A stretch of 64,000 nt of DNA, taken from positions 1 through 64,000 of the forward strand of contig NZ_AXVA01000027.1 of assembly GCF_000482325.1 (NCBI RefSeq). Reading direction: 5' to 3'. Within the stretch, counting starts at the first letter, position 1, and each line of letters begins with the position of its first letter. Positions 53,298 to 63,381 of this stretch are shown here, piece after piece. The notes under the pieces are model-generated. The model had not been told where the DNA came from. It searched no databases and worked only from the letters and a program-made list of their open reading frames with translations. A program made the position numbers and the translations under genes. This DNA is from Bacillus sp. UNC438CL73TsuS30 (GTDB lineage: Bacteria; Bacillota; Bacilli; Bacillales; Cytobacillaceae).

Positions 53298-53527
53298 AAT
53301 ATATTGTCCATCGTATTTTTCTAGTCTTCTTTTTAAAAATGAGCCTTTGGTTTTAGGAAAGGTGCTCCTCAATGTTAACAATGCAAATTAAAGCATCCAA
53401 CTGCTACCATCTCTATAAATGCGAGGAAAATTTGTACCCGTAGTTTCAGGTAGAATAGGAATCCCTAGAATAGACTTAATAACTGCTGAAGAGGAAGGTT
53501 AAACTCCTCTTCCTCGTAGTATTGTTT

Positions 53528-54892
53528 TCAACCCTTAGTTGTAACTTTATTTCTAAAAGTAATTAATTGATACAGTGGTAAAAGCTGCTTAATTTTCTTT
53601 AGGGCAAACTTTGCAAGGGTAATTCTATCTTTTAATATATCACTTTCAGGTAATAGTAAATAACTACAGAAAGATTCATACCCTGGCTTATCATATTTCT
53701 TATAAAATTTGATAAAATCTTCTGAGTCATTCTTATCAAATGAAAAACTTGCTATTACCCTATCATTCTTTGCGTCTGTTACAAACCACGTAAATCCTTT
53801 TCCTTTTAATTTTGCAATTTCTTTATTAATACTCTTAATTTTTACTTTATCAGGTTTGATAATAATATCGTGCATAGTACCCCTATCTACTGCATCATTA
53901 GCAACAGAATGAAAAAGAATTATTTCAAAACCATTGCTAACTAAACAAAATTGGATACATGCGTGTTTTTGAAAGCCCATATATTCATCCGATGATGAAT
54001 GGCTCCCTCTTGAAGGAGATAAGAATTCATTTAGTTGCTTTACTTCTTGCTCTGTTTTCCCATAACGCACACCTATCCAAGATACTCGATTATGATTGAA
54101 ATGATTTGGTTCTATCCCGGATGTTAAATTATTTGATTTCCAATGTTCATGTAAATCTAATTCATTAACATGTTTTTTTAGTAATTTGTGTACACTTGTT
54201 AATTTATCTCGAATTAGCTTTCTCCTTTCTTTAATTGCTTTATCATTTAAAATAGCATTTCTATGAAATAAAGTTTCATAATCTTCATAAGTAAAAAAGT
54301 GCTTAGATAAATCATACTCATCCTTCTCAAAAGAATCATCATTAGTAATTCTTCGATTAAGCTTTTTCTTAATATCTTTTTGTAAGTTATTTAATTTTAA
54401 TAATTCAGCTTCAATTTCCTTATAAAAATCAATAATTGACTTATCTACCAAACTAGCATTATTCTTACAATAATCGAAAAAAAGGAGTATCCTATCTACG
54501 TTATGTTTATCTCCTTCATGATAGCTCATAAACTCTAGATTTTTCTGAAACCCTCCTTGAGTTAAATTAGAGGAACCATGAATTAGTTCAAAATCTCCAT
54601 TTTCTTTTTCAACTAGGTATACTTTGGCATGTAAATGCAAGGAATCTACTATATAGACATTTGCGATATTACTTAATTCTTTCAACAGGAAGACTGCTGA
54701 AGTATTGTTAAACTCAGTTGATAAAAAGATAATTACATTTGATTTAGATAATTTATTTTTTTTAATAACATTTTTTAATAAGTTTAAGCCAAACTCAGAA
54801 AAGTAAGCTGTAGCAATTCGAATTGATTTTATATTAATTAACCTATCAAAATATTCTACTAAATTACCACGTTTCCATTGGTAATTAACCAA
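53528..54892 (-). CDS. Phospholipase D-family nuclease-like protein
   Basis: About 454 aa. The N-terminal ~160 residues hold one HKD motif (HLHAKVYLVEKENGDFELIHGSSNLTQGG), as in PLD-type endonucleases that dimerise to form an active site. The C-terminal part (~200-457) is basic and of unknown fold. TTG at 54892 follows AAGGGG at eight bases; the GTG at 54901 overlaps it. Its place in a defence island and this layout suggest a restriction- or defence-type nuclease, but no partner is visible. Confidence 0.75.
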   Translation of the reverse strand: MVNYQWKRGNLVEYFDRLINIKSIRIATAYFSEFGLNLLKNVIKKNKLSKSNVIIFLSTEFNNTSAVFLLKELSNIANVYIVDSLHLHAKVYLVEKENGDFELIHGSSNLTQGGFQKNLEFMSYHEGDKHNVDRILLFFDYCKNNASLVDKSIIDFYKEIEAELLKLNNLQKDIKKKLNRRITNDDSFEKDEYDLSKHFFTYEDYETLFHRNAILNDKAIKERRKLIRDKLTSVHKLLKKHVNELDLHEHWKSNNLTSGIEPNHFNHNRVSWIGVRYGKTEQEVKQLNEFLSPSRGSHSSSDEYMGFQKHACIQFCLVSNGFEIILFHSVANDAVDRGTMHDIIIKPDKVKIKSINKEIAKLKGKGFTWFVTDAKNDRVIASFSFDKNDSEDFIKFYKKYDKPGYESFCSYLLLPESDILKDRITLAKFALKKIKQLLPLYQLITFRNKVTTKG

Positions 54893-55078
54893 TTCAGTCA
54901 CCCCTTATCTGATATAACTTCAAATATTTTTTAACTACTTTATATGTAATCGTCTTCCTGCCATTCAAGTATATAAAATACCAACGATTCCTAATTATAC
55001 CATGTTCATTTTTATTTAATAATTCCAAACAACATAAAAAAGCCTTCATTAAAGGATTAAATAATTAAAAAGCTGACA

Positions 55079-55138
55079 ATATTAGTTCACAGGTAAACAC
55101 TACTACATCTCAACAAATGTGTATTGGAGTTGAGATGT
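55079..55138 (+). promoter_or_regulatory. Palindromic region before recombinase 2, possible att site
   Basis: CATCTCAAC ... GTTGAGATG is a perfect 9-bp inverted repeat just before the start. The preceding GACAATATTAGTTCACAGG recurs in altered form at 52110-52174, ahead of the recombinase relic. Either an operator or part of the recombinase's attachment region. Confidence 0.4.
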
Positions 55139-56617
55139 TTGAAATGCGCAGTATACATTCGTGTATCGACTGATAAGGAGGAGCAGAAAACTTCTCTAGA
55201 AAACCAGCAGAGGTTTTTTTACAACATTATCGTGGAGAAAGGATGGGATTTGTTTCGTTTATACATTGATGTGGAATCAGGAACAAAAGATAGGAAGCGC
55301 GAAAACTTGCGTCAACTGATTGAAGATGCGAAGCAGCATAAGTTCGATGTAATTCTTTCAAAGGAATTATCACGACTTGCACGGAATGGGAAGCTTTCTT
55401 ACGAAATAAAGGATATTGCTGAAAGGCATAATATCCACATCATCACCTTTGATAATGCAATTAACTCCCTTGAGGGCAATATTCATATGTTCGGCTTGTA
55501 TGCTTGGGTCTATGAACAGGAATCACAGCGTACCTCTGAACGTATCAAAGCTGCTCTAAACACAAATGCCAAAAGAGGAGATTTTCATGGTTCAAGCGCT
55601 CCCTATGGATATAAGGTAATTGATAAGAAGCTAGTTCTTGCAGATGATTATACACCTGAAGTTGTTAAGAGCATATTCGATTTATATTTGAGTGGAAAGG
55701 GTTTCGATTCCATAGCTCGCTCTCTTTCCAAAAAGGAGTACCCAACAGCCTCTCAGGTGGCACAGAAGAGCAATGCAGGTCGATATTGGCATGGTTCAAC
55801 TATTAAAACCATCCTGAGTAATCCGCATTATACAGGCGATTTAGTTCAGGGAAGGGAAACAACTAGAAGTGTTACATCCCAGTCCAGGCACAGTGTTCCG
55901 GAAGAAAGCCAAATTGTTGTAAAGAACACTCACCCTGCAATCATTTCTCATGAAATGTTCAATGCCGTGCAAGAGCTAATGAAAAGCCGCAAAAAAAATT
56001 ATACAAAAGTAAAAAAACATCTTTTTACGAATGTATTATATTGTTCTGATTGTGGAACAGGCATGTGGTACAGGCAGAATCGAGTTGGTTATATTTGCGG
56101 TAGTTACGCTCGACATGGGAAAATCGCTTGTACTCAAAGAACGATAAAAGAAAAGGATTTAAAAGAAACAATCCTTTCTGATATTAAAAAAATGGCTCAA
56201 GTTATTAACGATAAGGCATACCTAAATACCCTTGCCTTAGATGCTCAAAAGAAACAAAAGCAAGTTACTCAAATTTTAAACAACATTGAAAATGAGATTA
56301 AAGCTTCTAAAGCAAAAAAGAAACGTTACCTTGAGATGCTTGCAGAAAAACAAATCACTCATGAAGAATACCGTGAAGTTGCTGATGAACATCAAGGTCG
56401 AATTAATGAATTAAATATTAAAAGGAGTGGGCTTGAAGCCTCACTCCGACATGATGAATTTCTTGGAAGAATTGAAAACCTCCGGAACACAATAAACCGT
56501 TTCTTTCCTCTTAATGAAGTAACGGAGGAGATACTCCATCACTTTGTTGAACGTATTGATGTAGACAGAAACGGCAAGCCGACAATTATTTATCGGTTTT
56601 CAATTTTACCTGGTTAA
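55139..56617 (+). CDS. Large serine recombinase/integrase 2
   Basis: 492-aa recombinase. Nucleophile Ser in [19 protein letters not shown], Arg cluster [16 protein letters not shown], recombinase domain ([33 protein letters not shown]), zinc ribbon with [11 protein letters not shown], and coiled coil (~370-450). TTG at 55139 is chosen because GGAG sits eight to nine bases before it. Its last codons overlap the end of rlmD by three bases on the opposite strand, marking the right junction of the accessory region. Confidence 0.93.
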   Translation: MKCAVYIRVSTDKEEQKTSLENQQRFFYNIIVEKGWDLFRLYIDVESGTKDRKRENLRQLIEDAKQHKFDVILSKELSRLARNGKLSYEIKDIAERHNIHIITFDNAINSLEGNIHMFGLYAWVYEQESQRTSERIKAALNTNAKRGDFHGSSAPYGYKVIDKKLVLADDYTPEVVKSIFDLYLSGKGFDSIARSLSKKEYPTASQVAQKSNAGRYWHGSTIKTILSNPHYTGDLVQGRETTRSVTSQSRHSVPEESQIVVKNTHPAIISHEMFNAVQELMKSRKKNYTKVKKHLFTNVLYCSDCGTGMWYRQNRVGYICGSYARHGKIACTQRTIKEKDLKETILSDIKKMAQVINDKAYLNTLALDAQKKQKQVTQILNNIENEIKASKAKKKRYLEMLAEKQITHEEYREVADEHQGRINELNIKRSGLEASLRHDEFLGRIENLRNTINRFFPLNEVTEEILHHFVERIDVDRNGKPTIIYRFSILPG

Positions 56618-57999
56618 TTTTCCCTCAAAACTATCTGCGACACGCACTCAACATGCGCTGTCTGTGGAAACATATCCACCGGCTGAATGTACTTCACTTC
56701 ATATTTAGCACTCAGTGTCTGAATATCCTTCGCTAATGTAGACGGATTACATGATACATAAATGAGTCTTCTTGGTTTTACCTGCAAAATCGTTTGAAGC
56801 AGTTGGTTATCAAGTCCAGTTCTTGGCGGATCCACAACCATAACATCTGGCTGCCAACCTTTTTTAACCCATTTCGGCAGCACTTCTTCCGCTTTCCCAG
56901 GTACATACTTTGTATTTGTGAAACCGTGGCGTTTGGCGTTTTTCTTTGCATCAACAATCGATTCTGGAATAATATCCATCCCGCGGACTTCCGCAGCCTG
57001 ATCTGCCAGCCATAACCCAATTGTACCCACGCCGCAATACGCATCGGCCACTTTTTCCGTACCGGTAAGCCCTGCCGCTTTCTTCACTTCATTATAAAGC
57101 TTGACGGTTTGAGTTGGATTCAGCTGAAAAAAGGTTCTTGCTGACAGTTCGAACTGCAGGTCCCCCAACGTTTCTTGAATGACTTCACTACCGGCTAACG
57201 AAACGGTCTCCTCTCCAAAAATGAGTGAGGTTTTCTGGCCGTTAATGTTTTGCACAATCGACTTCACATTCGGCAACCTTTTTTGGATTTCTGATATAAT
57301 AAGCTCCTTTTTAGGAAGTTCTTTTTGCGAAGTGATTAATACAACCTGAACTTCTCCTGAATGCACCCCAACACGAGTGACAATCGTTCGAACGATTCCT
57401 TTACGAGATTTTTCATTATAAATCGGAATCTTTAAATCCTCTAAAATTCGTTTCACCTGCGCTGTGGCTTCATTTGTTTGTGCATGCTGGACAGCACATT
57501 GGTCAATATCAATTAACTGGTGAGAGTTTAAGCCATATAATCCGGCAAGGACCTTTCCATCTCTCTGCCCCACTTGGAAACTGCTTTTGTTCCGGTATCC
57601 CCACGGATCTTCCATGCCAATTGTATCACGGATGTCCAATTTGTTTACGTCCAGCTTTGTATGGCGTTCAAGCGATTGAATGACAATATCGCGTTTTTCT
57701 TTAAGTTGTTGGTCATATCCTAAATGCTGAAGCTGGCAGCCGCCGCATTGATCATATACTGGGCAGAGTGGTTGAACACGATGCGGTGATTTAATGCGGA
57801 TTTTTTTAATTTTTGCTTCGGCAAATTTCGGATTAATTTTTGTGGCCTCAACAACTACCTCTTCTCCTGGCAGCGCCCCCGGTACAAAAACTACCTGTTT
57901 TTTAAAATAACCGACACCTTCTCCATTGATGCCCAGCCGTTTTATGGTCAGCGGGAAGGTTTGATTTACTTGTATTTTAATGTTTTGATCTGTTTTCAT
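56614..57999 (-). CDS. rlmD: 23S rRNA (uracil-5-)-methyltransferase RlmD/RlmCD
   Basis: 461-aa SAM-dependent RNA methyltransferase making m5U in 23S rRNA. N-terminal TRAM domain, an iron-sulfur motif ([20 protein letters not shown]), the SAM site in [14 protein letters not shown], and the catalytic Cys in [12 protein letters not shown]. Length fits Bacillus RlmCD (YefA). The gene is complete although the recombinase stops at its last codon, so integration did not destroy it. Confidence 0.95.
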   Translation of the reverse strand: MKTDQNIKIQVNQTFPLTIKRLGINGEGVGYFKKQVVFVPGALPGEEVVVEATKINPKFAEAKIKKIRIKSPHRVQPLCPVYDQCGGCQLQHLGYDQQLKEKRDIVIQSLERHTKLDVNKLDIRDTIGMEDPWGYRNKSSFQVGQRDGKVLAGLYGLNSHQLIDIDQCAVQHAQTNEATAQVKRILEDLKIPIYNEKSRKGIVRTIVTRVGVHSGEVQVVLITSQKELPKKELIISEIQKRLPNVKSIVQNINGQKTSLIFGEETVSLAGSEVIQETLGDLQFELSARTFFQLNPTQTVKLYNEVKKAAGLTGTEKVADAYCGVGTIGLWLADQAAEVRGMDIIPESIVDAKKNAKRHGFTNTKYVPGKAEEVLPKWVKKGWQPDVMVVDPPRTGLDNQLLQTILQVKPRRLIYVSCNPSTLAKDIQTLSAKYEVKYIQPVDMFPQTAHVECVSQIVLREN

Positions 58000-58055
58000 G
58001 TTTTTTCACGATTCCATCCATTTTTATTTTCATCGTATTATAGCATGTTTCCAGA

Positions 58056-58367
58056 TTAATTGTCGGAGATTCCTTTGCCGCCTATGGGTAAAATTTCCGT
58101 TGCCTCAATACCAGCAATAAGTGTTTTGGCCCGCTCAATCATTGTTTTTGACCCTTCTAATAATAGTGATCTTTTGTGGGCTTCCGCATTTATCCAAACC
58201 TCTGTAACCCATATTACTTCCGGCTCACCTTTCGATTTATTGACGATATAGATTTCACACTCATCAAGACTTTTCATAGCTTCTGCTGCGTTTAACAATA
58301 TTTGTAATAATTCATCACTTTTCCCCTGGATTGCTGTAAATCTAACGTACATGCCATATTTATTCAT
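58056..58367 (-). CDS. Antibiotic biosynthesis monooxygenase (ABM) domain protein
   Basis: 103-aa ferredoxin-like ABM fold, as in YgiN/LsrG-type quinol or heme-handling enzymes: MYVRFTAIQGKSDELLQILL, then CEIYIVNKSKGEPEVIWVTE. ATG at 58367 with GGGAGGAAC is preferred over an ATG lying in that site. Single gene; the reaction cannot be named. Confidence 0.8.
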   Translation of the reverse strand: MNKYGMYVRFTAIQGKSDELLQILLNAAEAMKSLDECEIYIVNKSKGEPEVIWVTEVWINAEAHKRSLLLEGSKTMIERAKTLIAGIEATEILPIGGKGISDN

Positions 58368-58435
58368 AAGTTTAAGTTCCTCCCTCATTTGATATAAGTA
58401 TGGTCACACATCGTTGTATTGAATACAAGGTCTTC

Positions 58436-58476
58436 ATGAAAAAACCGAACTCCTGTTTTGGAATTCGGTTTTTGGT
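58436..58476 (-). terminator. Terminator after pdaA
   Basis: Minus strand AAAACCGAATTCC ... GGAGTTCGGTTTTTTCATG directly after the stop. Confidence 0.85.
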
Positions 58477-58477
58477 G

Positions 58478-59239
58478 TTATTTTTTATAGTCATCAAGAC
58501 TTTTGAATTTATACCCTTTGTTTTTTAAATCCTTAATCACTTTTTCTAATGCATCCGCATTATCTTTTGAAACGGTGTGTAACAGCATGACACAGCCCGG
58601 ATGAATTTGCTTCATGATATTATCGTACGCATATTGCGCACCTTTTTGCTGATTAACATTCCAATCCACATAGGCGAGTGACCAGAATACATGGGTATAT
58701 CCTGCGTCTTTAGCAACTTTCATCGTTCTCTCACTAAAGACACCTCTAGGCGGACGTAAATATTTCATTTCTTTTTGACCCGTTAATTCCTTTGTTTTGA
58801 TCTTAACGGAATCCAGTTCCTCTTTGATTTTCGCATCATTGATGGTGGTCATATCGGGATGATGCCAGGAATGATTGCCGACAATATGACCTTCTTCCAC
58901 CATTCTTTTAACGAGATCAGGCTGGGAGGTTAGGTAATGACCAGTAACAAAAAATGTTGCTGGTACCTTTTCTTTTTTCAGGACATCGAGAATTTTCGAT
59001 GTGTAGCCATTTTCATAGCCGTTATCAAAGGTTAGGTATAAGGTCTTTTTTTGAGGATCCCCTTTATAAAAAGACCCGTAATTGGCAAGAAGCTGGTCGT
59101 ATTGTGCCCCAGCCTCCGGCGGCTGTTCATTCACAGCTTTTTTGAATCCCCAATGGATCGGTTGATTCGAAACAGCTCCATATGTAACACTTGGAATGAG
59201 CATCAACAGCATCCCAAGCATAGGCAAGATCTTTTTCAT
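58478..59239 (-). CDS. pdaA: Polysaccharide deacetylase PdaA (muramic lactam formation)
   Basis: 253-aa exported NodB-fold deacetylase. Signal peptide MKKILPMLGMLLMLIPS..., then metal motif TFDNGYENGYTSKILD (Asp), HSWHHPDMT (HxxxH), and RPPRG. In Bacillus spores PdaA makes the muramic delta-lactam of cortex peptidoglycan needed for germination. ATG at 59239 follows GGGGGGAAC. The SE1561/yfjT, yfkD and yfkE genes downstream match the B. subtilis neighbourhood. Confidence 0.92.
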   Translation of the reverse strand: MKKILPMLGMLLMLIPSVTYGAVSNQPIHWGFKKAVNEQPPEAGAQYDQLLANYGSFYKGDPQKKTLYLTFDNGYENGYTSKILDVLKKEKVPATFFVTGHYLTSQPDLVKRMVEEGHIVGNHSWHHPDMTTINDAKIKEELDSVKIKTKELTGQKEMKYLRPPRGVFSERTMKVAKDAGYTHVFWSLAYVDWNVNQQKGAQYAYDNIMKQIHPGCVMLLHTVSKDNADALEKVIKDLKNKGYKFKSLDDYKK

Positions 59240-59301
59240 CCATGTTCCCCCTATTTTGTTTTTTATAGTGTTTGTTTTAAAAGGGAAAACATAATTGGAA
59301 C

Positions 59302-60267
59302 TTATAGGAAGGATTTTGGTTGGTGATAAATACGGCCTTTGTTGGTACCAGAATGCGGGAAATCTAAATGAGAAAATAAGTAAGCTGCGGCTCTTGGCGA
59401 TGGGAGTTGGAGGAACCAACATAATTCTGCGTTGGTTATACACGGTTTTATCAGGAGAAAAAAGTCATAAATAGCCGGAAGATGAGCATCTTTAGAAATA
59501 GAGTCACAGGAAGGACATTCCCAATTTCTCCCCTTATAATGCATTGGAATATAAAGACATTTAGGACATTTTACACCAGTTATAATTTCACTTATTTCTA
59601 TATTGTACATTAAAAGGATGTCACTTTTAAGAGGAGTATGTTTCACTAAAATTTGTCTCTTAATTTTTCCAATTGCCTTCGGATCAAGATATTCTTTTTT
59701 GAAGTACTTATCTAGCCCCCCTATTTTCATTAAAAGATTTTCGGCCTTACACACTTTCTTTTCCGCTTCAATATATCCAGGGCTTATATGTAAACTGGCT
59801 TTTGAATTTGTGAAGCATACAAGATAATCAAGGGGGACTAAGGATAATTGATTCTTCTCAAACCAGTAATTCAGCAAAATTTTATGACGAGAAACTTGAG
59901 AAAGAGGATTTGAATATACCTTTTTATTTTCATTCACTTCTTGAGTCAGTTGATGTCTTTCTAAAACAAGCGAACCAGAATAGTTTTTACTGTCAATAAT
60001 TAAGCCGTATTTTTCAGAAAGGAGGAAAGCATCAATTTGGAAGTAGGAATCTCCATGCGGGAGGCGAATATCGTGGAAAATATGGTACCTTTTTGGTGGA
60101 AGCAAGCTTAAAAAATAGTGTAAATTCTTTTCTCCTCGATACCCTGACCTCAAATTGATAAGTTTTTCTTCAACATAGACTCTACTGGGATGATTTTTAA
60201 CAATTCTTCGTTCAAGAGCCTCATGCTGCTCTAATAATATTGGTTTTATTAGATCTTTTCCAAACAA
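59302..60267 (-). CDS. NERD-domain protein
   Basis: About 321 aa. Residues ~45-160 are a nuclease-related (NERD) domain: GYRGEKNLHYFLSLL, HDIRLPHGDSYFQIDAFLLS and LIIDSKNYSGSLVLE, keeping the D...SKN acids. A zinc-ribbon pair (CPKCLYIP, CPSCD) lies at ~245-270, then an HTH-like tail. TTG at 60267 with AAAGGAG eight bases ahead is chosen. Common in Bacillus chromosomes; a nuclease role is assumed, not shown. Confidence 0.85.
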   Translation of the reverse strand: MFGKDLIKPILLEQHEALERRIVKNHPSRVYVEEKLINLRSGYRGEKNLHYFLSLLPPKRYHIFHDIRLPHGDSYFQIDAFLLSEKYGLIIDSKNYSGSLVLERHQLTQEVNENKKVYSNPLSQVSRHKILLNYWFEKNQLSLVPLDYLVCFTNSKASLHISPGYIEAEKKVCKAENLLMKIGGLDKYFKKEYLDPKAIGKIKRQILVKHTPLKSDILLMYNIEISEIITGVKCPKCLYIPMHYKGRNWECPSCDSISKDAHLPAIYDFFLLIKPCITNAELCWFLQLPSPRAAAYLFSHLDFPHSGTNKGRIYHQPKSFL

Positions 60268-60359
60268 AATTATCACTCCTTTGTCTTTTGAGTATTATTT
60301 TATCGAAATTTGACGTAATTTTTGTTTAAGAATTAGACGATTTTTCGAAGATTTTATTT

Positions 60360-60494
60360 TATCAACATATTCTTCACGGATATCAACACAGTTTTGAGAT
60401 ATATCAACACAAAATCGCCAGATATCAACACACTTTTAAAAGATATCGACACATTTCTATGATATATCAACACATTTTGTCCGGATATCAACAA
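60360..60494. repeat. 21-bp iteron-like array, 7 units
   Basis: TATCAACA (one unit TATCGACA) begins at 60360, 60381, 60402, 60423, 60444, 60465 and 60486: an exact 21-bp period, two turns of the helix, with variable 13-base spacers. It lies past the fumarase terminator and before the NERD gene. A frame through it encodes a seven-residue repeat only because 21 is a multiple of three. Confidence 0.9.
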
Positions 60495-60500
60495 TTCACA

Positions 60501-60532
60501 CCAAAAAAGGGACAAGCGCAAGCGCCCGTCCT
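60501..60532 (-). terminator. Terminator after fumarase
   Basis: Minus strand GGACGGGCGC, TT, GCGCTTGTCC, CTTTTTTGG. Confidence 0.85.
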
Positions 60533-60545
60533 CCAAACAACACAA

Positions 60546-62090
60546 TTATTTAAAAACCGGTTCCTTAAACTGAGTCAATTTTTCCAATGAAGACTTATCC
60601 ACATCAGCATGCAAGCTGTTTCCGTGAGAGTCCATTGTTACAACAGCAGTGAACCCTTCAACACGTAGGTGCCACATCGCTTCTGGAATACCAAATTCCA
60701 TAAGGTCAACGCCTTCAACAGACTTAATACAATCAGCATAATACTGAGCCGCGCCACCGATTGCATTTAAGTACACGCCGCCATGCTCTTCTAATGCTGC
60801 CAAAGTTTTTGGACCCATACCGCCTTTACCGATAACGGCACGAATACCGAACTTCTTCATGATATCGCCTTGGTAAGGCTCCTCACGAATACTTGTTGTT
60901 GGGCCAGCAGCCTTCACATGCCACTCACCTGCTTCGTCTTTTTGCATTACAGGTCCGCAGTGATAAATGACTTGTCCATTTAAATCGACTGGTGCATCGT
61001 GATCCATTAAATGTTTGTGGATCGCATCACGGCCAGTGTACATCATTCCCGTAATTTGAACCACGTCGCCAACCTTCAAATCACGGATTTGCTCTTCTGT
61101 GATTGGTGCAGTTAACGTAATTACGTCTTCAGATTTAGCTGCAGCCGTTTCCTTTTCAGCCTCAGCCTGAGCAAAATCAATGAATTCTCCTTCTTGGTAC
61201 ATCCACTCATTGATTTCCCCTGTTTCCGGATTTACCGCAACACCCATGCGGCGGAATGCCCAACAGTTATAAGCAACAGAAACATAGAAGCTGGCAGGAA
61301 TACGGTTCATCACGCCGATTTTACAACCTAGAAGAGTTGCCTCGCCGCCGAAGCCCATTGTACCGATACCAAGTTTATTTGCATTTTCCATTACGTATTC
61401 TTCTAACTTACGAAGATCTTCGTTCGGATTTACATCTTCAACAGAACGGAATAATTGTTCTTTAGCTAAATCATAGCCGGAAGAACGGTCACCGCCAATA
61501 CCAACACCGATGAAACCGGCGCTGCAGCCTTGTCCTTGTGCTTGGTAAACAGAATGCATGATACATTTGCGAATACCATCAAGGTCACGACCGGCACGGC
61601 CTAGGCCTTCAAGTTCACATGGAAGGCTGTATTGGATATTTTTATTTTCACAGCCGCCGCCTTTTAAAATTAGGCGAACATCAATATAATCTTTTTCCCA
61701 TTGGTCAAACTTGATGACTGGTAAGCCCGCACCAAGGTTATCACCACTGTTTTTACCCGTTAAGGAATCAACTGAGTTTGGACGTAATTTTGCCTCTTTT
61801 GTCGCTAAAACAATTGCATTGCGGATTGCTTCTTTTAATTCTAGTTGGTTCACCCCAACTGGAGTTTTAATTTTAAAGGTAGGAAGACCTGTATCTTGGC
61901 AAATTGGTGAAACTTGATCATCTGCCATTTTAATATTGTTCGTAATCGTTGCAAGGCTCATTGCGGCACTTGTGCCGGCATTTTCCTGTTCCTTGGCAGC
62001 TTTAACTGCACGGCGAACGTCTTTTGGAAGTTTCGTAGAAGTTTCTACAACCAGCTTGTACATGCTTTCTTGAAATTTTTCAATATTCAA
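60546..62090 (-). CDS. fumA: Class I (iron-sulfur) fumarate hydratase
   Basis: 514-aa [4Fe-4S] enzyme converting fumarate and malate in the TCA cycle. Cluster cysteines lie in SPICQDTGLP, KGGGCENKN and TLLGCKIGVM; the C-terminal beta domain has GRDAIHKHLMDHD and GKGGMGPKTLAALEEHGG. Alpha and beta domains are fused as in FumA. TTG start at 62090 with AAAGGGG eight bases upstream. Fumarate made by the gentisate pathway in this window would feed it, though the genes are 40 kb apart. Confidence 0.95.
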   Translation of the reverse strand: MNIEKFQESMYKLVVETSTKLPKDVRRAVKAAKEQENAGTSAAMSLATITNNIKMADDQVSPICQDTGLPTFKIKTPVGVNQLELKEAIRNAIVLATKEAKLRPNSVDSLTGKNSGDNLGAGLPVIKFDQWEKDYIDVRLILKGGGCENKNIQYSLPCELEGLGRAGRDLDGIRKCIMHSVYQAQGQGCSAGFIGVGIGGDRSSGYDLAKEQLFRSVEDVNPNEDLRKLEEYVMENANKLGIGTMGFGGEATLLGCKIGVMNRIPASFYVSVAYNCWAFRRMGVAVNPETGEINEWMYQEGEFIDFAQAEAEKETAAAKSEDVITLTAPITEEQIRDLKVGDVVQITGMMYTGRDAIHKHLMDHDAPVDLNGQVIYHCGPVMQKDEAGEWHVKAAGPTTSIREEPYQGDIMKKFGIRAVIGKGGMGPKTLAALEEHGGVYLNAIGGAAQYYADCIKSVEGVDLMEFGIPEAMWHLRVEGFTAVVTMDSHGNSLHADVDKSSLEKLTQFKEPVFK

Positions 62091-62242
62091 TTCGAGTACC
62101 CCTTTCCCTTTGTCCCACTAATTTATCTTTTTTAATTTTATAACTATTCGACGCACTCCATTATACTCCTATACGCCTAAGAATTAAAGAATAAGCTTGA
62201 AATCGGTTACTTGGTATTATGAGGTAAATCGCTTAAAAACCA

Positions 62243-62277
62243 TAAAAAATGAGTCTGCTTTTAAACAGACTCATTCG
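62243..62277 (-). terminator. Terminator overlapping the end of the SE1561 gene
   Basis: Minus strand AATGAGTCTG, TTTAAAAG, CAGACTCATTTTTTATGG; the gene's last codons form the left arm. Confidence 0.9.
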
Positions 62278-62458
62278 TTTCACGATTATTGAATTCTCGG
62301 CATTTTGATTCCATGTCATCGAGCATGGAAAGTAAACGGTCAATATCCTCAAGATCCGTATCTTCCGGATCAATTGCATCTAATACATCAAGGAATATAT
62401 TTAATCGTTGTTTTAAAAAGTTAACTTGCAGGTTTTTATCTTGTACAGGACTACCCAA
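62261..62458 (-). CDS. SE1561/YfjT family small protein
   Basis: 65 aa, acidic: VQDKNLQVNFLKQRLNIFLD, then DAIDPEDTDLEDIDRLLSML. Fits the SE1561 family of Firmicutes, function unknown. TTG at 62458 with AAAGGAGAG upstream is chosen; the longer frame has no site and family members are about 60 aa. Confidence 0.82.
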   Translation of the reverse strand: MGSPVQDKNLQVNFLKQRLNIFLDVLDAIDPEDTDLEDIDRLLSMLDDMESKCREFNNRETNESV

Positions 62459-62522
62459 ATCTTTTTCTCTCCTTTCATAACGTTTATATCCTACCGAAAA
62501 AAACACTGTTTTGCAATTTTTT

Positions 62523-62560
62523 ATAAAAAAGACCCCTACCGAACCAATCTGTAGGAGTCT
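62523..62560 (-). terminator. Terminator after yfkD
   Basis: Minus strand AGACTCCTAC ... GTAGGGGTCTTTTTTATA. Confidence 0.85.
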
Positions 62561-62571
62561 CCTGTGCTAAA

Positions 62572-63381
62572 TCAACGTGGGTGTTCAGGTGCTATGAACC
62601 CAAAAGATACAAAATCTTGAACCGGAATCCACGCGCCAATGCCCTGAGAGGTAACATTTTTAATAACAATAAACTTTTTATTTCCTTTTAACATGAGATA
62701 GACTTCCCCGTAGGTAACCTTCCCTTTTTCACTTACCCCCGGTGCATAAGCAAATAAATAGCCTAAACGGTTAGCTGGGATGTTATAAACATGATCATTT
62801 TTCGTTCCACCGCCAATGACCGTTTCAAACGCAAGCGGCAGGCGAGTTTTCTCCATCGCCGTGAGCAGCATCATTTTCTTGACCATTTCTGCATCCGGGA
62901 TTTTAGAGGTCAAACCTCCACGAACGATTTTTTGCGATTCTTGAACATAGTGAATCTTGTAGGGGGCCTTACCACCACGATTATCAAAAAAGTTGGTATT
63001 GATTTTTTGATACTCCCAATTCGGCGAGGTTTCAGTTGATTCATAGTTCAGCGGCCATTGCCCTAAATAAACGATGGCACGATACCCAATCGCAAATGGA
63101 GTACTATTAATGCTGGACTCATTAAGCATACGAATCAAATCAGGATTTTGAATCTTGACCTTCGAAGAGTCGATTAATTTCTTTGTTAAATCACTTGGCT
63201 GTAAAAGCGGCAAATCCTGTGTCGAATTCGGATAAGTATTTTCCTTTGAGATATTTCGAACAGAAGATGGGACAGTATATTTAACTGCCTCTCTTTTCAC
63301 CGCAGTTTTTTCAGCAAAAGCAGTTGGCAAAATGGTCATGATTAATAGCATTGACATAAGGACAGGGGCAAATTTTTTCAC
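62572..63381 (-). CDS. yfkD: YfkD family exported protein
   Basis: 269 aa, signal peptide MKKFAPVLMSMLLIMTILP... with cleavage after AFA. The highly conserved YfkD block WPLNYESTETSPNWEYQKIN with FFDNRGG is present. Function unknown; in Bacillus it neighbours the YfkE cation antiporter, as here. ATG at 63381 follows GAAAGGAG. Confidence 0.9.
   Translation of the reverse strand: MKKFAPVLMSMLLIMTILPTAFAEKTAVKREAVKYTVPSSVRNISKENTYPNSTQDLPLLQPSDLTKKLIDSSKVKIQNPDLIRMLNESSINSTPFAIGYRAIVYLGQWPLNYESTETSPNWEYQKINTNFFDNRGGKAPYKIHYVQESQKIVRGGLTSKIPDAEMVKKMMLLTAMEKTRLPLAFETVIGGGTKNDHVYNIPANRLGYLFAYAPGVSEKGKVTYGEVYLMLKGNKKFIVIKNVTSQGIGAWIPVQDFVSFGFIAPEHPR

Noticed and set aside
60354..60545. 63-aa repeat protein after fumarase
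   Set aside because: The seven-residue repeat follows from the 21-bp DNA period; the frame begins in the fumarase terminator and has no ribosome site.
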